Source of the DNA: Flavobacterium sp. SUN046
Lineage (GTDB): Bacteria > Bacteroidota > Bacteroidia > Flavobacteriales > Flavobacteriaceae
NCBI RefSeq assembly: GCF_028867965.1
Contig: NZ_JAPQNT010000001.1
Location: 496,001-560,000, forward strand
Reading direction: 5' to 3'
DNA: 64,000 bases
Shown: positions 41,973 to 50,170 of the stretch, in pieces
Position numbering within the stretch: the first letter of the stretch is position 1
How the letters are laid out: each line of letters begins with the position of its first letter
The notes under the pieces: model-generated
Databases searched by the model: none
Seen by the model: the letters and a program-made list of their open reading frames with translations, nothing else
Told to the model about the DNA's origin: nothing
Made by a program: the position numbers and the translations under genes

Positions 41973-42578
41973 TTACTTCTTATTCTGATACAAAACCGGA
42001 TTCAAATCATCGTCGTTGTACATTTTCATTTGTTTGTACACCTTCATAAATTTATCACCATTTTCAATATCAGTCAATAAATCATCAATTGCTGTTGATA
42101 AATCGGTTCTTTGTTCTAAAAGCACATTTAATTTTTCTTGACATTTATCTCGGTGTTCTTGTGAAGCTTCTGTACGATTAGCTTCCTCGTTCATGTGATA
42201 AATTTTTAATGCCAAAATTGACAATCTATCCAATGTCCAAGCTGGAGATTCTGAATTTATTTTTGCAGACGATTTCACGTCAACTGAAGCATATTTTTGA
42301 AGAAAATAACTATCAATATATTCAACCATATCAGTACGCTCTTGATTTGAAGCATCAATTTTTCTTTTCAAAGTTAATGCTGCAACTGGATCAATATTTG
42401 GATCACGAATAATGTCTTCATAATGCCATTGCACAGTATCAATCCAATTTTTAAAATACAATAAATGTTCGATTTTTTCTTTCGGATACGGATTGTTAAT
42501 TGCTTGGTTTACATTATCGTAAACGTGATAATCCTTGATACTTTGTTCAAATATAGAATAGGCAAATTTTGAAAACAT
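41973..42578 (-). CDS. DUF4254-type protein
   Basis: The 201-residue product is helical, cytoplasmic and acidic, with the DUF4254 pattern as I know it: an N-terminal FEQSIKDYHVYDN, a central PVAALTLKRKIDASNQERTD near 88-107, and LDRLSILALKIYHMNEEANR. The frame opens at 42599, but a -7 box (TATCTTTG, 42604-42597) overlaps that codon, so I use the ATG at 42578. It is divergent from upp. The function of the family is unknown to me; it often sits next to the GT9 gene in flavobacteria. Confidence 0.75.
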   Translation of the reverse strand: MFSKFAYSIFEQSIKDYHVYDNVNQAINNPYPKEKIEHLLYFKNWIDTVQWHYEDIIRDPNIDPVAALTLKRKIDASNQERTDMVEYIDSYFLQKYASVDVKSSAKINSESPAWTLDRLSILALKIYHMNEEANRTEASQEHRDKCQEKLNVLLEQRTDLSTAIDDLLTDIENGDKFMKVYKQMKMYNDDDLNPVLYQNKK

Positions 42579-42596
42579 AATTATAAATTTTATTTG

Positions 42597-42604
42597 CAAA
42601 GATA
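42597..42604 (-). promoter_or_regulatory. -7 promoter box of the DUF4254 gene
   Basis: On the minus strand TATCTTTG fits TAnnTTTG and predicts transcription starting near 42590, ahead of the ATG at 42578. The -33 triplet reads TTC instead of TTG. Confidence 0.55.
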
Positions 42605-42655
42605 GTTTTTATACTTTTAACGTGAAACTTTGAACTTTAAACTTTAAACAAAAAC

Positions 42656-43309
42656 ATGCAGATTCATTATATTTCAGAAAACAACAGTATTTTAAATCAT
42701 TTTTTAGCTCAAATTCGTGATGTCAACATCCAAAAAGACAGCATGCGATTCAGAAAAAATATTGAGCGAATTGGTGAAATTATGGCGTATGAATTAAGTA
42801 AAAATCTAGAATATAAAGCTATTGAAGTACAAACACCACTTGCTATAAAAAAGACTACAACTATTGCAGATAATGTGGTCTTGTGTTCTATTCTTCGAGC
42901 AGGTTTAGCATTACATACTGGTTTTATGAACATTTTTGACGATGCTGAAAACGGTTTTGTTTCTGCTTATCGTCATCATCCAAACCACGATGATTATTTT
43001 GAAATTTTGGTTGAATATCAAGCAGCTCCATCATTTGAAAATAAAAATCTAATTTTAATTGATCCAATGTTGGCTACTGGTCAATCAATCGTTGCGGTCT
43101 TTAATAAACTAATGACTGAAGAAACTCCTAAAGAAATTCACATTGCAGTTGTAATTGCTGCGCCAGAAGGAATCGCTTATTTAGAAGAAAATTTACCGAA
43201 AGACTGTCATTTGTGGGTTGCCGCTTTAGATGAAAAACTGAACGAGAAAAACTACATTATTCCGGGTCTTGGCGATGCTGGAGATTTAGCTTACGGTAGC
43301 AAATTATAA
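42656..43309 (+). CDS. upp: Uracil phosphoribosyltransferase
   Basis: The 217-residue enzyme makes UMP from uracil and PRPP in pyrimidine salvage. The PRPP-binding motif LIDPMLATGQSIVAV (about 138-152) is intact, as is CSILRAGLALHTGFM near 81-95. The C-terminal uracil-binding region PGLGDAGDLAYGSK ends the protein. It is divergent from the DUF4254 gene and its last six bases overlap the convergent membrane-protein gene. Confidence 0.95.
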   Translation: MQIHYISENNSILNHFLAQIRDVNIQKDSMRFRKNIERIGEIMAYELSKNLEYKAIEVQTPLAIKKTTTIADNVVLCSILRAGLALHTGFMNIFDDAENGFVSAYRHHPNHDDYFEILVEYQAAPSFENKNLILIDPMLATGQSIVAVFNKLMTEETPKEIHIAVVIAAPEGIAYLEENLPKDCHLWVAALDEKLNEKNYIIPGLGDAGDLAYGSKL

Positions 43310-44233
43310 TTGCGAAAAGAAACAAAATAATCCACATGCAATTGAAACAAATAATATGATTTCTTGTTGTATTTTATTTTGCATGTACTCTATAGTATTG
43401 GTTGCCATAATTGCCATTGGCAAAAAAGTAAATATTAGTAAATCATTACTTTTATTGATAGAAATTACAAAAATTACAATTCCGATAAAAACCGCAAAAA
43501 GCACTTTTTTATACGATGCTTGAAGATTCAAAGGCTTATTTGTAAGTGAAAAAACAAATGGAAACAGAAAAAAAACTACAAAAACCGCATAAATCGAGAA
43601 GGCAATATTTTGATACTTATCGGTAAAATAATCCAGTTGTAAATTTATAGTTTCTTTTTCTAAGTAAAAATTTATGGCCGATTTATCAAATAATAAAGCA
43701 TAAAAAACAAAAATAATTGACGTTGTAAAAAGTGCTACAAAAGGAATAAGCCAATTTCTATAATCTCTAGAAACGTGAAAGATTATTGAAATATAAACCA
43801 AAATGATAAATAATATGGCCCAAAAATGAAATAAACTTGCTACAAAAATCCACAACGCTGCATCAAATATTTTTTCTTTTGGAGCTTTTAACGTTTGAAG
43901 TGAAACCAATCTTCTCATTGATAACAATATGAAAAAATTAGCTAAAAGCAAATTAATATTATTTAAAACACTAGGGAAAAAGAGTAGAAAAATAAAATAA
44001 AAAAGAACTGTATACGAGCTATCTTTAGTCAATAAATTTTTTTTTACAATAAAATTAGAAAGAAATAGCGAAGCAAATAAAATTACGAGTATTCCTGCTT
44101 TTTTGGTTATTTCAATACCCGAAGTAGCGCTTGAAACCGCATGAAATTGGTACAAAAAAAAGAATAAAACCATTAATATTCCCATTAAAGAATAATTAAT
44201 TGGTGTAGATTTTTTAAAAATGCTTGTAATCAT
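43304..44233 (-). CDS. Flavobacterial multi-spanning membrane protein (DUF6427-like)
   Basis: The 309-residue protein has about nine hydrophobic helices and no signal peptide (starts MITSIFKKSTPINYSLMGIL). It matches a flavobacterial family that I recall as DUF6427, usually encoded beside upp and a small DUF6341 gene. A conserved context of salvage gene and membrane protein suggests a common function, but none is known. Its ATG lies 48 bases from the divergent small gene, and its -7 region is shared. Confidence 0.7.
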   Translation of the reverse strand: MITSIFKKSTPINYSLMGILMVLFFFLYQFHAVSSATSGIEITKKAGILVILFASLFLSNFIVKKNLLTKDSSYTVLFYFIFLLFFPSVLNNINLLLANFFILLSMRRLVSLQTLKAPKEKIFDAALWIFVASLFHFWAILFIILVYISIIFHVSRDYRNWLIPFVALFTTSIIFVFYALLFDKSAINFYLEKETINLQLDYFTDKYQNIAFSIYAVFVVFFLFPFVFSLTNKPLNLQASYKKVLFAVFIGIVIFVISINKSNDLLIFTFLPMAIMATNTIEYMQNKIQQEIILFVSIACGLFCFFSQL

Positions 44234-44253
44234 GAGGATATTTTATACTTTTG
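44224..44253 (+). promoter_or_regulatory. Promoter of the small DUF6341-like gene
   Basis: TTG (44224-44226), 19 bases, then TACTTTTG (44246-44253) is a complete match to the Bacteroidetes -33/-7 consensus. It overlaps the start codon of the divergent DUF6427-like gene. Confidence 0.7.
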
Positions 44254-44281
44254 TGGTTGTAAATATAATACTTGTTTAAAA

Positions 44282-44512
44282 ATGAGAGCATTTTTTGAAG
44301 GAATACAGTCGCTTTTTGTTGATTTTTTATTTAAACCGCTTGATGGTTTACGTGCATTGGAGCTAGACAATTGGTGGTTAGCCAATATTGTTAGTTGGAC
44401 ATTAATGGCAATTTGTGCTTATTACATGATTTATTGGATCAAACAATTACGTATTTTTGACGAATCAGGAACAGAAAACCAAGATACTACGGCACATTCG
44501 TTCTTAAAGTAA
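44282..44512 (+). CDS. Small membrane protein (DUF6341-like)
   Basis: The 76-residue product has an amphipathic N-terminus ([20 protein letters not shown]), one membrane helix ([19 protein letters not shown]) and a polar tail. I recall this family as DUF6341, which is flavobacterial and sometimes mislabelled as uracil phosphoribosyltransferase because it is adjacent to upp. It overlaps purD by nine bases at the 3' end. Function unknown. Confidence 0.7.
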   Translation: MRAFFEGIQSLFVDFLFKPLDGLRALELDNWWLANIVSWTLMAICAYYMIYWIKQLRIFDESGTENQDTTAHSFLK

Positions 44513-45778
44513 GTCGAAACCGATATCTTTTCTAAAATACATCTTATCAAAATGTAGCTTGTCTATGTTTTGATAAGATTTTTTTATGGCTTCTTGAAAG
44601 CTTTCGCCAAATGATGTAATGGCTATAACACGACCACCATTTGTTACAACTTTTCCATTTTCTAATTTCGTTCCGGCATGAAAAACTAAAGAATCTTCAA
44701 TAGTTTCTAATCCAGAAATTTCAAAACCTTTTTCATACTCTTCAGGATAACCGCCAGAAACTACCATAATTGTTGTGGCGCTTCTTTCATCAATTTCTAA
44801 AGTTACTTCATCTAATTTCTGATTTCCAACTGCTTGAAAAAGTTCAACCAAATCACTTTTTAATCTCGGAATCACAACTTCCGTTTCTGGATCGCCCATT
44901 CTTACATTGTATTCAATAACAATTGGTTCGCCATTAACGTTTATTAATCCAATGAAAACGAATCCTTTATATTCTATTCCGTCTTTTTGTAAACCTTCAA
45001 TAGTTGGTTTTACAATTCGAGTTTCTATTTTTTCTAGCAAAACTGCATCAGCAAACGGAACTGGAGAAACGGCACCCATTCCGCCAGTATTTAAACCTGT
45101 GTCGCCTTCACCAATTCGTTTGTAATCTTTTGCTGTTGGAAGAATTTTATAATTTTTTCCGTCTGTTAAAACAAAACAACTTAATTCAATTCCGTCAAGA
45201 AATTCCTCAATAACCACTTTTGAGCTAGCATTTCCAAATTTGGCGTGCACCAACATATTTCGCAATTCAGTTTTGGCTTCTTCTAAATCTTGAATGATTA
45301 AAACACCTTTTCCTGCGGCTAATCCGTCGGCTTTTAAAACAAACGGCGGTTGTAACGTTTCTAAAAAACGACATCCTTTTTCAACCGTTTCTTTTGTAAA
45401 ACAATCATAAGCTGCGGTTGGAATTCGGTGCTTTACTAAAAATTCTTTGGCAAATTCTTTGCTTCCTTCTAATTGCGCACCAACTTTTGACGGACCAATT
45501 ACCGGAATATTTTTTAAATCAGAATCATTTTTGAAAAAATCATAAATTCCTTGAACCAATGGATCTTCTGGGCCAACAACAACCATTTCGACTTTTTCTG
45601 CTAAAGCAAAAGTTTTTAATCCTTCAAAATCTAAAATATTTAAAGAAACATTTGTAGCAATTTGAGACGTTCCAGCATTTCCTGGAGCAACAAAAAGTTT
45701 AGCGCATTTAGGTGATTGCAACATTTTCCATGCTAAAGCGTGTTCTCTTCCTCCAGAACCAAGTAGTAAGATTGTCAT
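44504..45778 (-). CDS. purD: Phosphoribosylamine-glycine ligase (GARS)
   Basis: This 424-residue ATP-grasp enzyme makes GAR from phosphoribosylamine, glycine and ATP, in purine synthesis. The N-terminal [17 protein letters not shown] (3-19) and the ATP-grasp motifs [13 protein letters not shown] (near 144) and [20 protein letters not shown] (near 280) are intact. Its start is preceded by a -7 box (TATTTTTG). No other purine genes are next to it. Confidence 0.96.
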   Translation of the reverse strand: MTILLLGSGGREHALAWKMLQSPKCAKLFVAPGNAGTSQIATNVSLNILDFEGLKTFALAEKVEMVVVGPEDPLVQGIYDFFKNDSDLKNIPVIGPSKVGAQLEGSKEFAKEFLVKHRIPTAAYDCFTKETVEKGCRFLETLQPPFVLKADGLAAGKGVLIIQDLEEAKTELRNMLVHAKFGNASSKVVIEEFLDGIELSCFVLTDGKNYKILPTAKDYKRIGEGDTGLNTGGMGAVSPVPFADAVLLEKIETRIVKPTIEGLQKDGIEYKGFVFIGLINVNGEPIVIEYNVRMGDPETEVVIPRLKSDLVELFQAVGNQKLDEVTLEIDERSATTIMVVSGGYPEEYEKGFEISGLETIEDSLVFHAGTKLENGKVVTNGGRVIAITSFGESFQEAIKKSYQNIDKLHFDKMYFRKDIGFDLL

Positions 45779-45802
45779 TGTGTTGTGTTGTTAGTTGTAG
45801 TG

Positions 45803-45810
45803 CAAAAATA
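45803..45810 (-). promoter_or_regulatory. -7 promoter box of purD
   Basis: On the minus strand TATTTTTG fits TAnnTTTG and lies 25 bases upstream of the purD ATG. The -33 triplet 19 bases upstream reads TTA instead of TTG. Confidence 0.5.
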
Positions 45811-45884
45811 GTTTGTTTTGAGATGAATATAAAGTGAAACTGATAAAAAGTTTTCAGATTATCAATTATCATTTTTGGTTTTCT

Positions 45885-45892
45885 TATTTTTG
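45885..45892 (+). promoter_or_regulatory. -7 promoter box of the PaaK/CapK-like gene
   Basis: TATTTTTG fits TAnnTTTG and lies 17 bases ahead of the GTG at 45910. No -33 triplet is evident. It may drive the plus-strand polysaccharide genes up to the GT4 gene. Confidence 0.45.
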
Positions 45893-45909
45893 GAGAAAAT
45901 AGATTTTCT

Positions 45910-47223
45910 GTGTTCCAATTTTTCAATTTATCGCTTCGATTAAACGGTTTTCCGATGAAGAAGGCAACTTCTGAATTTGAGAAAATTGTTTCAATATCTG
46001 AAACTGATTTTGAAAAATATACGATTGAAAAACGTAATGAAATTGTTGATTTTCATTTAAAACACAACAAATCATATCAAGAATTTATTGGGGAAAAATC
46101 ATTTTCAACTTGGGAAAATCTTCCCATTCAAACCAAGAAAGACTTTCAAAAACCTTTGTCAGAAAGACTTTCAGATGGTTGTACTTTGAAAAATGTTTAT
46201 GTCAACAAAACTTCAGGTTCAAGTGGCGATCCATTTATTTTTGCTAAAGATAAATTTTGTCATGCACTAACTTGGGCAAATATTATTTCAAAATTTGGTT
46301 GGTTCGATATTGATTTTAATACGTCTAAACAAGCTCGATTTTACGGAATTCCTTTGGATTTTATCGGAAATAAAAAGGAACGAATGAAAGATGTTTTAAA
46401 AAATAGTTATCGATTTCCTATTTTTGATTTATCAGATAAGTTTCTTGAAACGGTTTTAGTAAAATTTAAAAAAACTAATTTTGATTACATTAACGGTTAT
46501 ACATCTTCCATTGTTTTATTTGCTAAATTTTTACAACAAAAAAACATCGTTTTAACTTCGGTTTGTCCAACTTTAAAATGTTGTGTGGTTACATCAGAAA
46601 TGTTATTTGAAGAAGATAAATTATTGATGGAAAAACAATTTGGAGTTCCAATTATCAATGAATACGGCGCTTCTGAGTTGGACTTAATTGCTTTTCAGAA
46701 TCCAAAAGGTGAATGGCAAGTAAATTCGGAATCCTTATTTGTAGAGATTTTAGATGAAAATAACAACGTTTTACCTAACGGAAAAGAAGGTCGAATTGTT
46801 ATTACTTCGTTGTACAATAAAGCGCATCCATTCATTAGATATGACATTGGTGATATTGGGATTTTGGACGAAAAAAGCACGTTTAAAAAACCGATTCTGA
46901 AAAAATTAATAGGTCGAACGAATGATATTGCCATTCTTCCAAGCGGAAAAATAGCACCTGGTTTGACGTTTTACTACGTAACCAAAAGCATTATTGAAGA
47001 CGACGGAAATGTAAAAGAATTTGTAATAAAACAAACCAAAATCGATACTTTTGAAATTGAATATGTAAGTGAATTGGAGTTAAACGAAAATCAAATTCTA
47101 ACAATCGAAAAAGCTATCACAACTTATTTAGAGAATGGTTTGACTTTTACATTCGCCCGAAAAGAAAAATTAGAACGCAGTAAAAGTGGAAAATTGAAGC
47201 AATTTGTTTCGATGATGAAATAA
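45910..47223 (+). CDS. PaaK/CapK-like adenylate-forming enzyme
   Basis: The 437-residue product belongs to the phenylacetate-CoA ligase-like family (adenylate-forming fold): motif KTSGSSGDPFIFAKD (near 100), NEYGASELD (near 252), FIRYDIGDIG (near 312) and IGRTND (near 333). Related CapK proteins sit in capsule clusters and may activate or attach acyl or amino-acid groups to sugars. The start is GTG at 45910, giving a typical N-terminus (FQFFNLSLRLNGFPM); ATG 45955 is an alternative. It is first in the plus-strand polysaccharide segment. Confidence 0.8.
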   Translation: MFQFFNLSLRLNGFPMKKATSEFEKIVSISETDFEKYTIEKRNEIVDFHLKHNKSYQEFIGEKSFSTWENLPIQTKKDFQKPLSERLSDGCTLKNVYVNKTSGSSGDPFIFAKDKFCHALTWANIISKFGWFDIDFNTSKQARFYGIPLDFIGNKKERMKDVLKNSYRFPIFDLSDKFLETVLVKFKKTNFDYINGYTSSIVLFAKFLQQKNIVLTSVCPTLKCCVVTSEMLFEEDKLLMEKQFGVPIINEYGASELDLIAFQNPKGEWQVNSESLFVEILDENNNVLPNGKEGRIVITSLYNKAHPFIRYDIGDIGILDEKSTFKKPILKKLIGRTNDIAILPSGKIAPGLTFYYVTKSIIEDDGNVKEFVIKQTKIDTFEIEYVSELELNENQILTIEKAITTYLENGLTFTFARKEKLERSKSGKLKQFVSMMK

Positions 47224-47247
47224 AATATAAACCATTATAACAACTAT

Positions 47248-47772
47248 ATGAGCCAAATTTTAATTATTTCTGAAGAAACGATTTCAGATAAAATTTACTT
47301 TATTAGAAATCAAAAAGTGATGTTAGATCGTGATTTAGCAACACTTTATGGAATACAAACAAAAGTTTTAAAACAAGCCGTGAAAAGAAATATTTCTAGA
47401 TTTCCAGACGATTTTATGTTTGAATTATCAGATGCTGAGTTTTCAAATTGGAGGTCACAAATTGTGACCTCCAATTCAGACAAAATGGGTTTACGTTATG
47501 CACCAATGGCATTCACAGAACATGGCGTTTTAATGTTATCAAGTGTTTTGAATAGTGATAAAGCAATTCAGACTAATATTTCTATAATGCGTATTTTTAC
47601 AAAAGTGAGACAAATGCTTTTAGAAACGACAGAAATTAAATTAGATATTGCTCAAATTCAAAAGAAATTAGAAAACCACGATAAGAATATTGAATTGGTT
47701 TTTAGTTACCTAGACGAATTGTCCGATAAAAAAGAAGAAAAACCAAGAACAAAAATTGGTTATAAAAAATAA
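47248..47772 (+). CDS. ORF6N domain protein
   Basis: The 174-residue protein has an N-terminal ORF6N domain: KIYFIRNQKVMLDRDLATLY near 14-33, VLKQAVKRNISRFPDDFMF, and MAFTEHGVLMLSSVLNS near 88-104. A C-terminal coiled coil (KLDIAQIQKKLENHDKNIEL) follows. ORF6N/KilA-N domains bind DNA in phages, but Bacteroidetes genomes carry many chromosomal copies without phage genes. It lies between the CapK-like gene and wecB, so it could regulate the cluster. A 31-bp perfect palindrome lies inside its coding region. Confidence 0.85.
   Translation: MSQILIISEETISDKIYFIRNQKVMLDRDLATLYGIQTKVLKQAVKRNISRFPDDFMFELSDAEFSNWRSQIVTSNSDKMGLRYAPMAFTEHGVLMLSSVLNSDKAIQTNISIMRIFTKVRQMLLETTEIKLDIAQIQKKLENHDKNIELVFSYLDELSDKKEEKPRTKIGYKK
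47446..47476. repeat. 31-bp perfect palindrome inside the ORF6N gene
   Basis: AATTGGAGGTCACAA / A / TTGTGACCTCCAATT has two 15-base arms around one central base. It encodes part of SNWRSQIVTSN. A hairpin in the mRNA or a self-operator site is possible. Confidence 0.85.
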
Positions 47773-47820
47773 GCAAGTATCTTAAACTACATGAGATACT
47801 GAAACAAGTTCAGCATAAAT

Positions 47821-48927
47821 ATGAAAATAACAATAGTTGCAGGAGCAAGACCAAATTTTATAAAAATCGCACCAATTATAAAAGCGATTGAAAAACGACA
47901 ATTAGAAGGAAAAAATATTTCTTTTAGATTGGTTCATACAGGTCAGCACTATGATAAAAACTTGAGTGATACTTTTTTTGAAGAATTGAATATTCCACAT
48001 CCAGATGCTAATTTGGAAGTAAAAAGCGGATCACAATCGGTTCAAACAGCGGCAATTATGGTCGCTTTTGAACAAGAATTACTTCAAAATTCGTGTGATA
48101 TGGTTTTAGTTGTTGGCGATGTAAATTCAACTATGGCTTGTGCAATTGTTGCCAAAAAATTAAACATAAAAGTAATTCATATTGAAGCCGGAATTCGATC
48201 TGGCGATATGACAATGCCGGAAGAAATCAATAGAATTGTTACCGATAGTATTACTGATTATTTCTTTACAACCTCAACTTGGGCAAGTGAAAATTTACTG
48301 AAATATGGCACAGAAAAATCAAACATTCACTTTGTTGGAAATGTGATGATTGATACTTTGTTCCAGAATTTAGATCGAATTTCAGCTCCAAATTTTTGGA
48401 AAGATTTTGGTTTAGAAAATGGAAATTACATCATCTTAACTTTACATCGACCATCAAACGTTGACGAGGAGAAATCATTGATAGATTTACTTAATGGTAT
48501 TGATAGAATGGTTGGTGATAAAAAAATAATTTTTCCGATTCATCCACGAACAAATGCAATTTTGGGCGAACAAAATTTAGATTTTAAAAACATCTTATTT
48601 GTAGAACCGCAGAGTTATTTGAATTTTATGTATTTGATAAAAAACAGTTTTGCAGTAATTACAGATTCTGGTGGAATTTCGGAAGAAACTACCGTTTTAG
48701 GAATTCCATGTTTTACTATGCGAACCACAACCGAAAGACCAGAAACTATAGAAATTGGAACTAATACGTTGGTTGGAATTTCTATTGAAAATTTGACTTT
48801 AGAATTTACAAAATTTCTAAAAAATGGTCTATCTAAAAAAGGAATTCCTGATCTTTGGGACGGAAAAGCTTCGGAACGAATTATTGATGTCTTATTAAAC
48901 ACTGATTTCACAAATTATCACAGATAA
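47821..48927 (+). CDS. wecB: UDP-N-acetylglucosamine 2-epimerase (non-hydrolysing)
   Basis: The 368-residue enzyme interconverts UDP-GlcNAc and UDP-ManNAc. It starts KITIVAGARPNFIKIAPII and has the family features HTGQHYDKNLSD near 40, VVGDVNSTMACA near 99, HIEAGIRSGDMTMPEEINR near 120, and the C-terminal DSGGISEETTVLG near 281. ManNAc is a typical sugar of capsule and O-antigen repeats, which fits the cluster. The last residues (TDFTNYHR) are encoded by a dispersed repeat sequence that continues beyond the stop. Confidence 0.93.
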   Translation: MKITIVAGARPNFIKIAPIIKAIEKRQLEGKNISFRLVHTGQHYDKNLSDTFFEELNIPHPDANLEVKSGSQSVQTAAIMVAFEQELLQNSCDMVLVVGDVNSTMACAIVAKKLNIKVIHIEAGIRSGDMTMPEEINRIVTDSITDYFFTTSTWASENLLKYGTEKSNIHFVGNVMIDTLFQNLDRISAPNFWKDFGLENGNYIILTLHRPSNVDEEKSLIDLLNGIDRMVGDKKIIFPIHPRTNAILGEQNLDFKNILFVEPQSYLNFMYLIKNSFAVITDSGGISEETTVLGIPCFTMRTTTERPETIEIGTNTLVGISIENLTLEFTKFLKNGLSKKGIPDLWDGKASERIIDVLLNTDFTNYHR

Positions 48928-48978
48928 GATTTTTAACCAATTCTGTGAATTTAATCTGTGAAATCTGTGAAATCTGTG
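48907..48978. repeat. Dispersed/tandem repeat at the end of wecB
   Basis: TTTCACAAATTATCACAGAT (from 48906) overlaps the last wecB codons. After the stop, AATCTGTG recurs three times at a 9-base period (48953, 48962, 48971), in inverse orientation to the first part. Similar text is found at 5021-5052. Confidence 0.6.
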
Positions 48979-48985
48979 TTATAAA

Positions 48986-50170
48986 ATGAAAGAAATCTTA
49001 ATTATATCCAATTATTATCCGCCAGAAAAAGGTGCTGCTGCCAACAGAATTGAGCAGTTAGCGTTGAAATTACATCAAAATGGATATGAGGTTTCTGTTA
49101 TTTGTCCGCTAGGGAATTATCCCAAAGGAGAATTGTTTTCTGAATATAAAGGTAAATTTTCTGTTACTGAAAATCGCAATAATATTACCGTAAAACGACT
49201 TTGGATTTATCCTAGTGTGAGTAAGAATTTATTGGTTCGGATTATTTCTGTTTTATCCTTTTCAACCTCGCTTTTCTTTTATTTATTGTTCAAAAAAACA
49301 CCTCAAAAAGTTGTAGTTCAATCGCCGCCATTATTACTTTCTTTTATTTCTGTTTTTGTGCTTTCTTTAAAAAAGAAGAAAATCATTCTTAATATTTCAG
49401 ATCTTTGGCCTTTAGCTGCAATTGAATTGAAAGCTTTGAAAGAAAATTCGTTTTCGCATAAATTCTCGCTATTTTTAGAGCGCTCTATTTATAAAAAAGC
49501 AACTGTAATTATAGGACAATCGAATGAAATTATTACTCATGTAAAATCATTATTTCCAAATAAAAACTGTTATTTATACCGCAATTTTCCAGATCATGAG
49601 GTTGATAAATTGGATTTAAATACAGCAGCCAATCAGCCCATAAAAATATTCTATGCGGGACTTTTAGGAATCGCTCAAGGTGTTTTAGAATTATGTGAGA
49701 AAATAAATCTTACTGGACTTAACATTGAATTACATCTATTTGGTGATGGTGCCGAAAAACATCAAATTGAAACTTTACTTTCGTCTGAAAAAGGCAATAA
49801 AATTTTCTTTCACGGAATGATGGAGCGAAAAGCATTGCATGAAACGCTCAAAACTTTTGATATTGCTATTGTTCCGTTAATAGTTAGAATTTATGGTTCA
49901 GTTCCGTCCAAAATTTTTGAATATGGTTCACTCGGGTTTCCAATACTTTATTTTGGTGGTGGCGAAGGCGAAACTATTGTGGAAGAAAATAATTTAGGTT
50001 GGGTTGCCCAAGTAGGAAATTATGATGATTTGAATAAAAAAATTAATTTGATTTCAGAATTGAGTAAATCAGAATTGGAGGCTATGAAAAATGAAATCTT
50101 TAAAAAAACTAAATTGTCTTTTAATTTAGACCGTCAAATGAATTTTTTAATTGAAGAAGGTGTTTTTTAA
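48986..50170 (+). CDS. Glycosyltransferase family 4 (WbuB-like)
   Basis: The 394-residue enzyme has the GT-B fold of GT4: an N-terminal ILIISNYYPPEKGAAANRIE (residues 4-23), a donor-side region KIFYAGLLGIAQGVLELCEK near 222 and HLFGDGAEKHQI near 254, then SVPSKIFEYGSLGFPILYFG near 310 with the E of the EX7E motif. Its closest named form is WbuB, which transfers N-acetyl-L-fucosamine. It is the last plus-strand gene of the segment, and its stop overlaps the convergent transferase gene by four bases. Confidence 0.88.
   Translation: MKEILIISNYYPPEKGAAANRIEQLALKLHQNGYEVSVICPLGNYPKGELFSEYKGKFSVTENRNNITVKRLWIYPSVSKNLLVRIISVLSFSTSLFFYLLFKKTPQKVVVQSPPLLLSFISVFVLSLKKKKIILNISDLWPLAAIELKALKENSFSHKFSLFLERSIYKKATVIIGQSNEIITHVKSLFPNKNCYLYRNFPDHEVDKLDLNTAANQPIKIFYAGLLGIAQGVLELCEKINLTGLNIELHLFGDGAEKHQIETLLSSEKGNKIFFHGMMERKALHETLKTFDIAIVPLIVRIYGSVPSKIFEYGSLGFPILYFGGGEGETIVEENNLGWVAQVGNYDDLNKKINLISELSKSELEAMKNEIFKKTKLSFNLDRQMNFLIEEGVF

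Noticed and set aside
47248..47772. Prophage remnant around the ORF6N gene
   Set aside because: No integrase, capsid, lysis gene or attachment repeats nearby; ORF6N genes are common on Bacteroidetes chromosomes.
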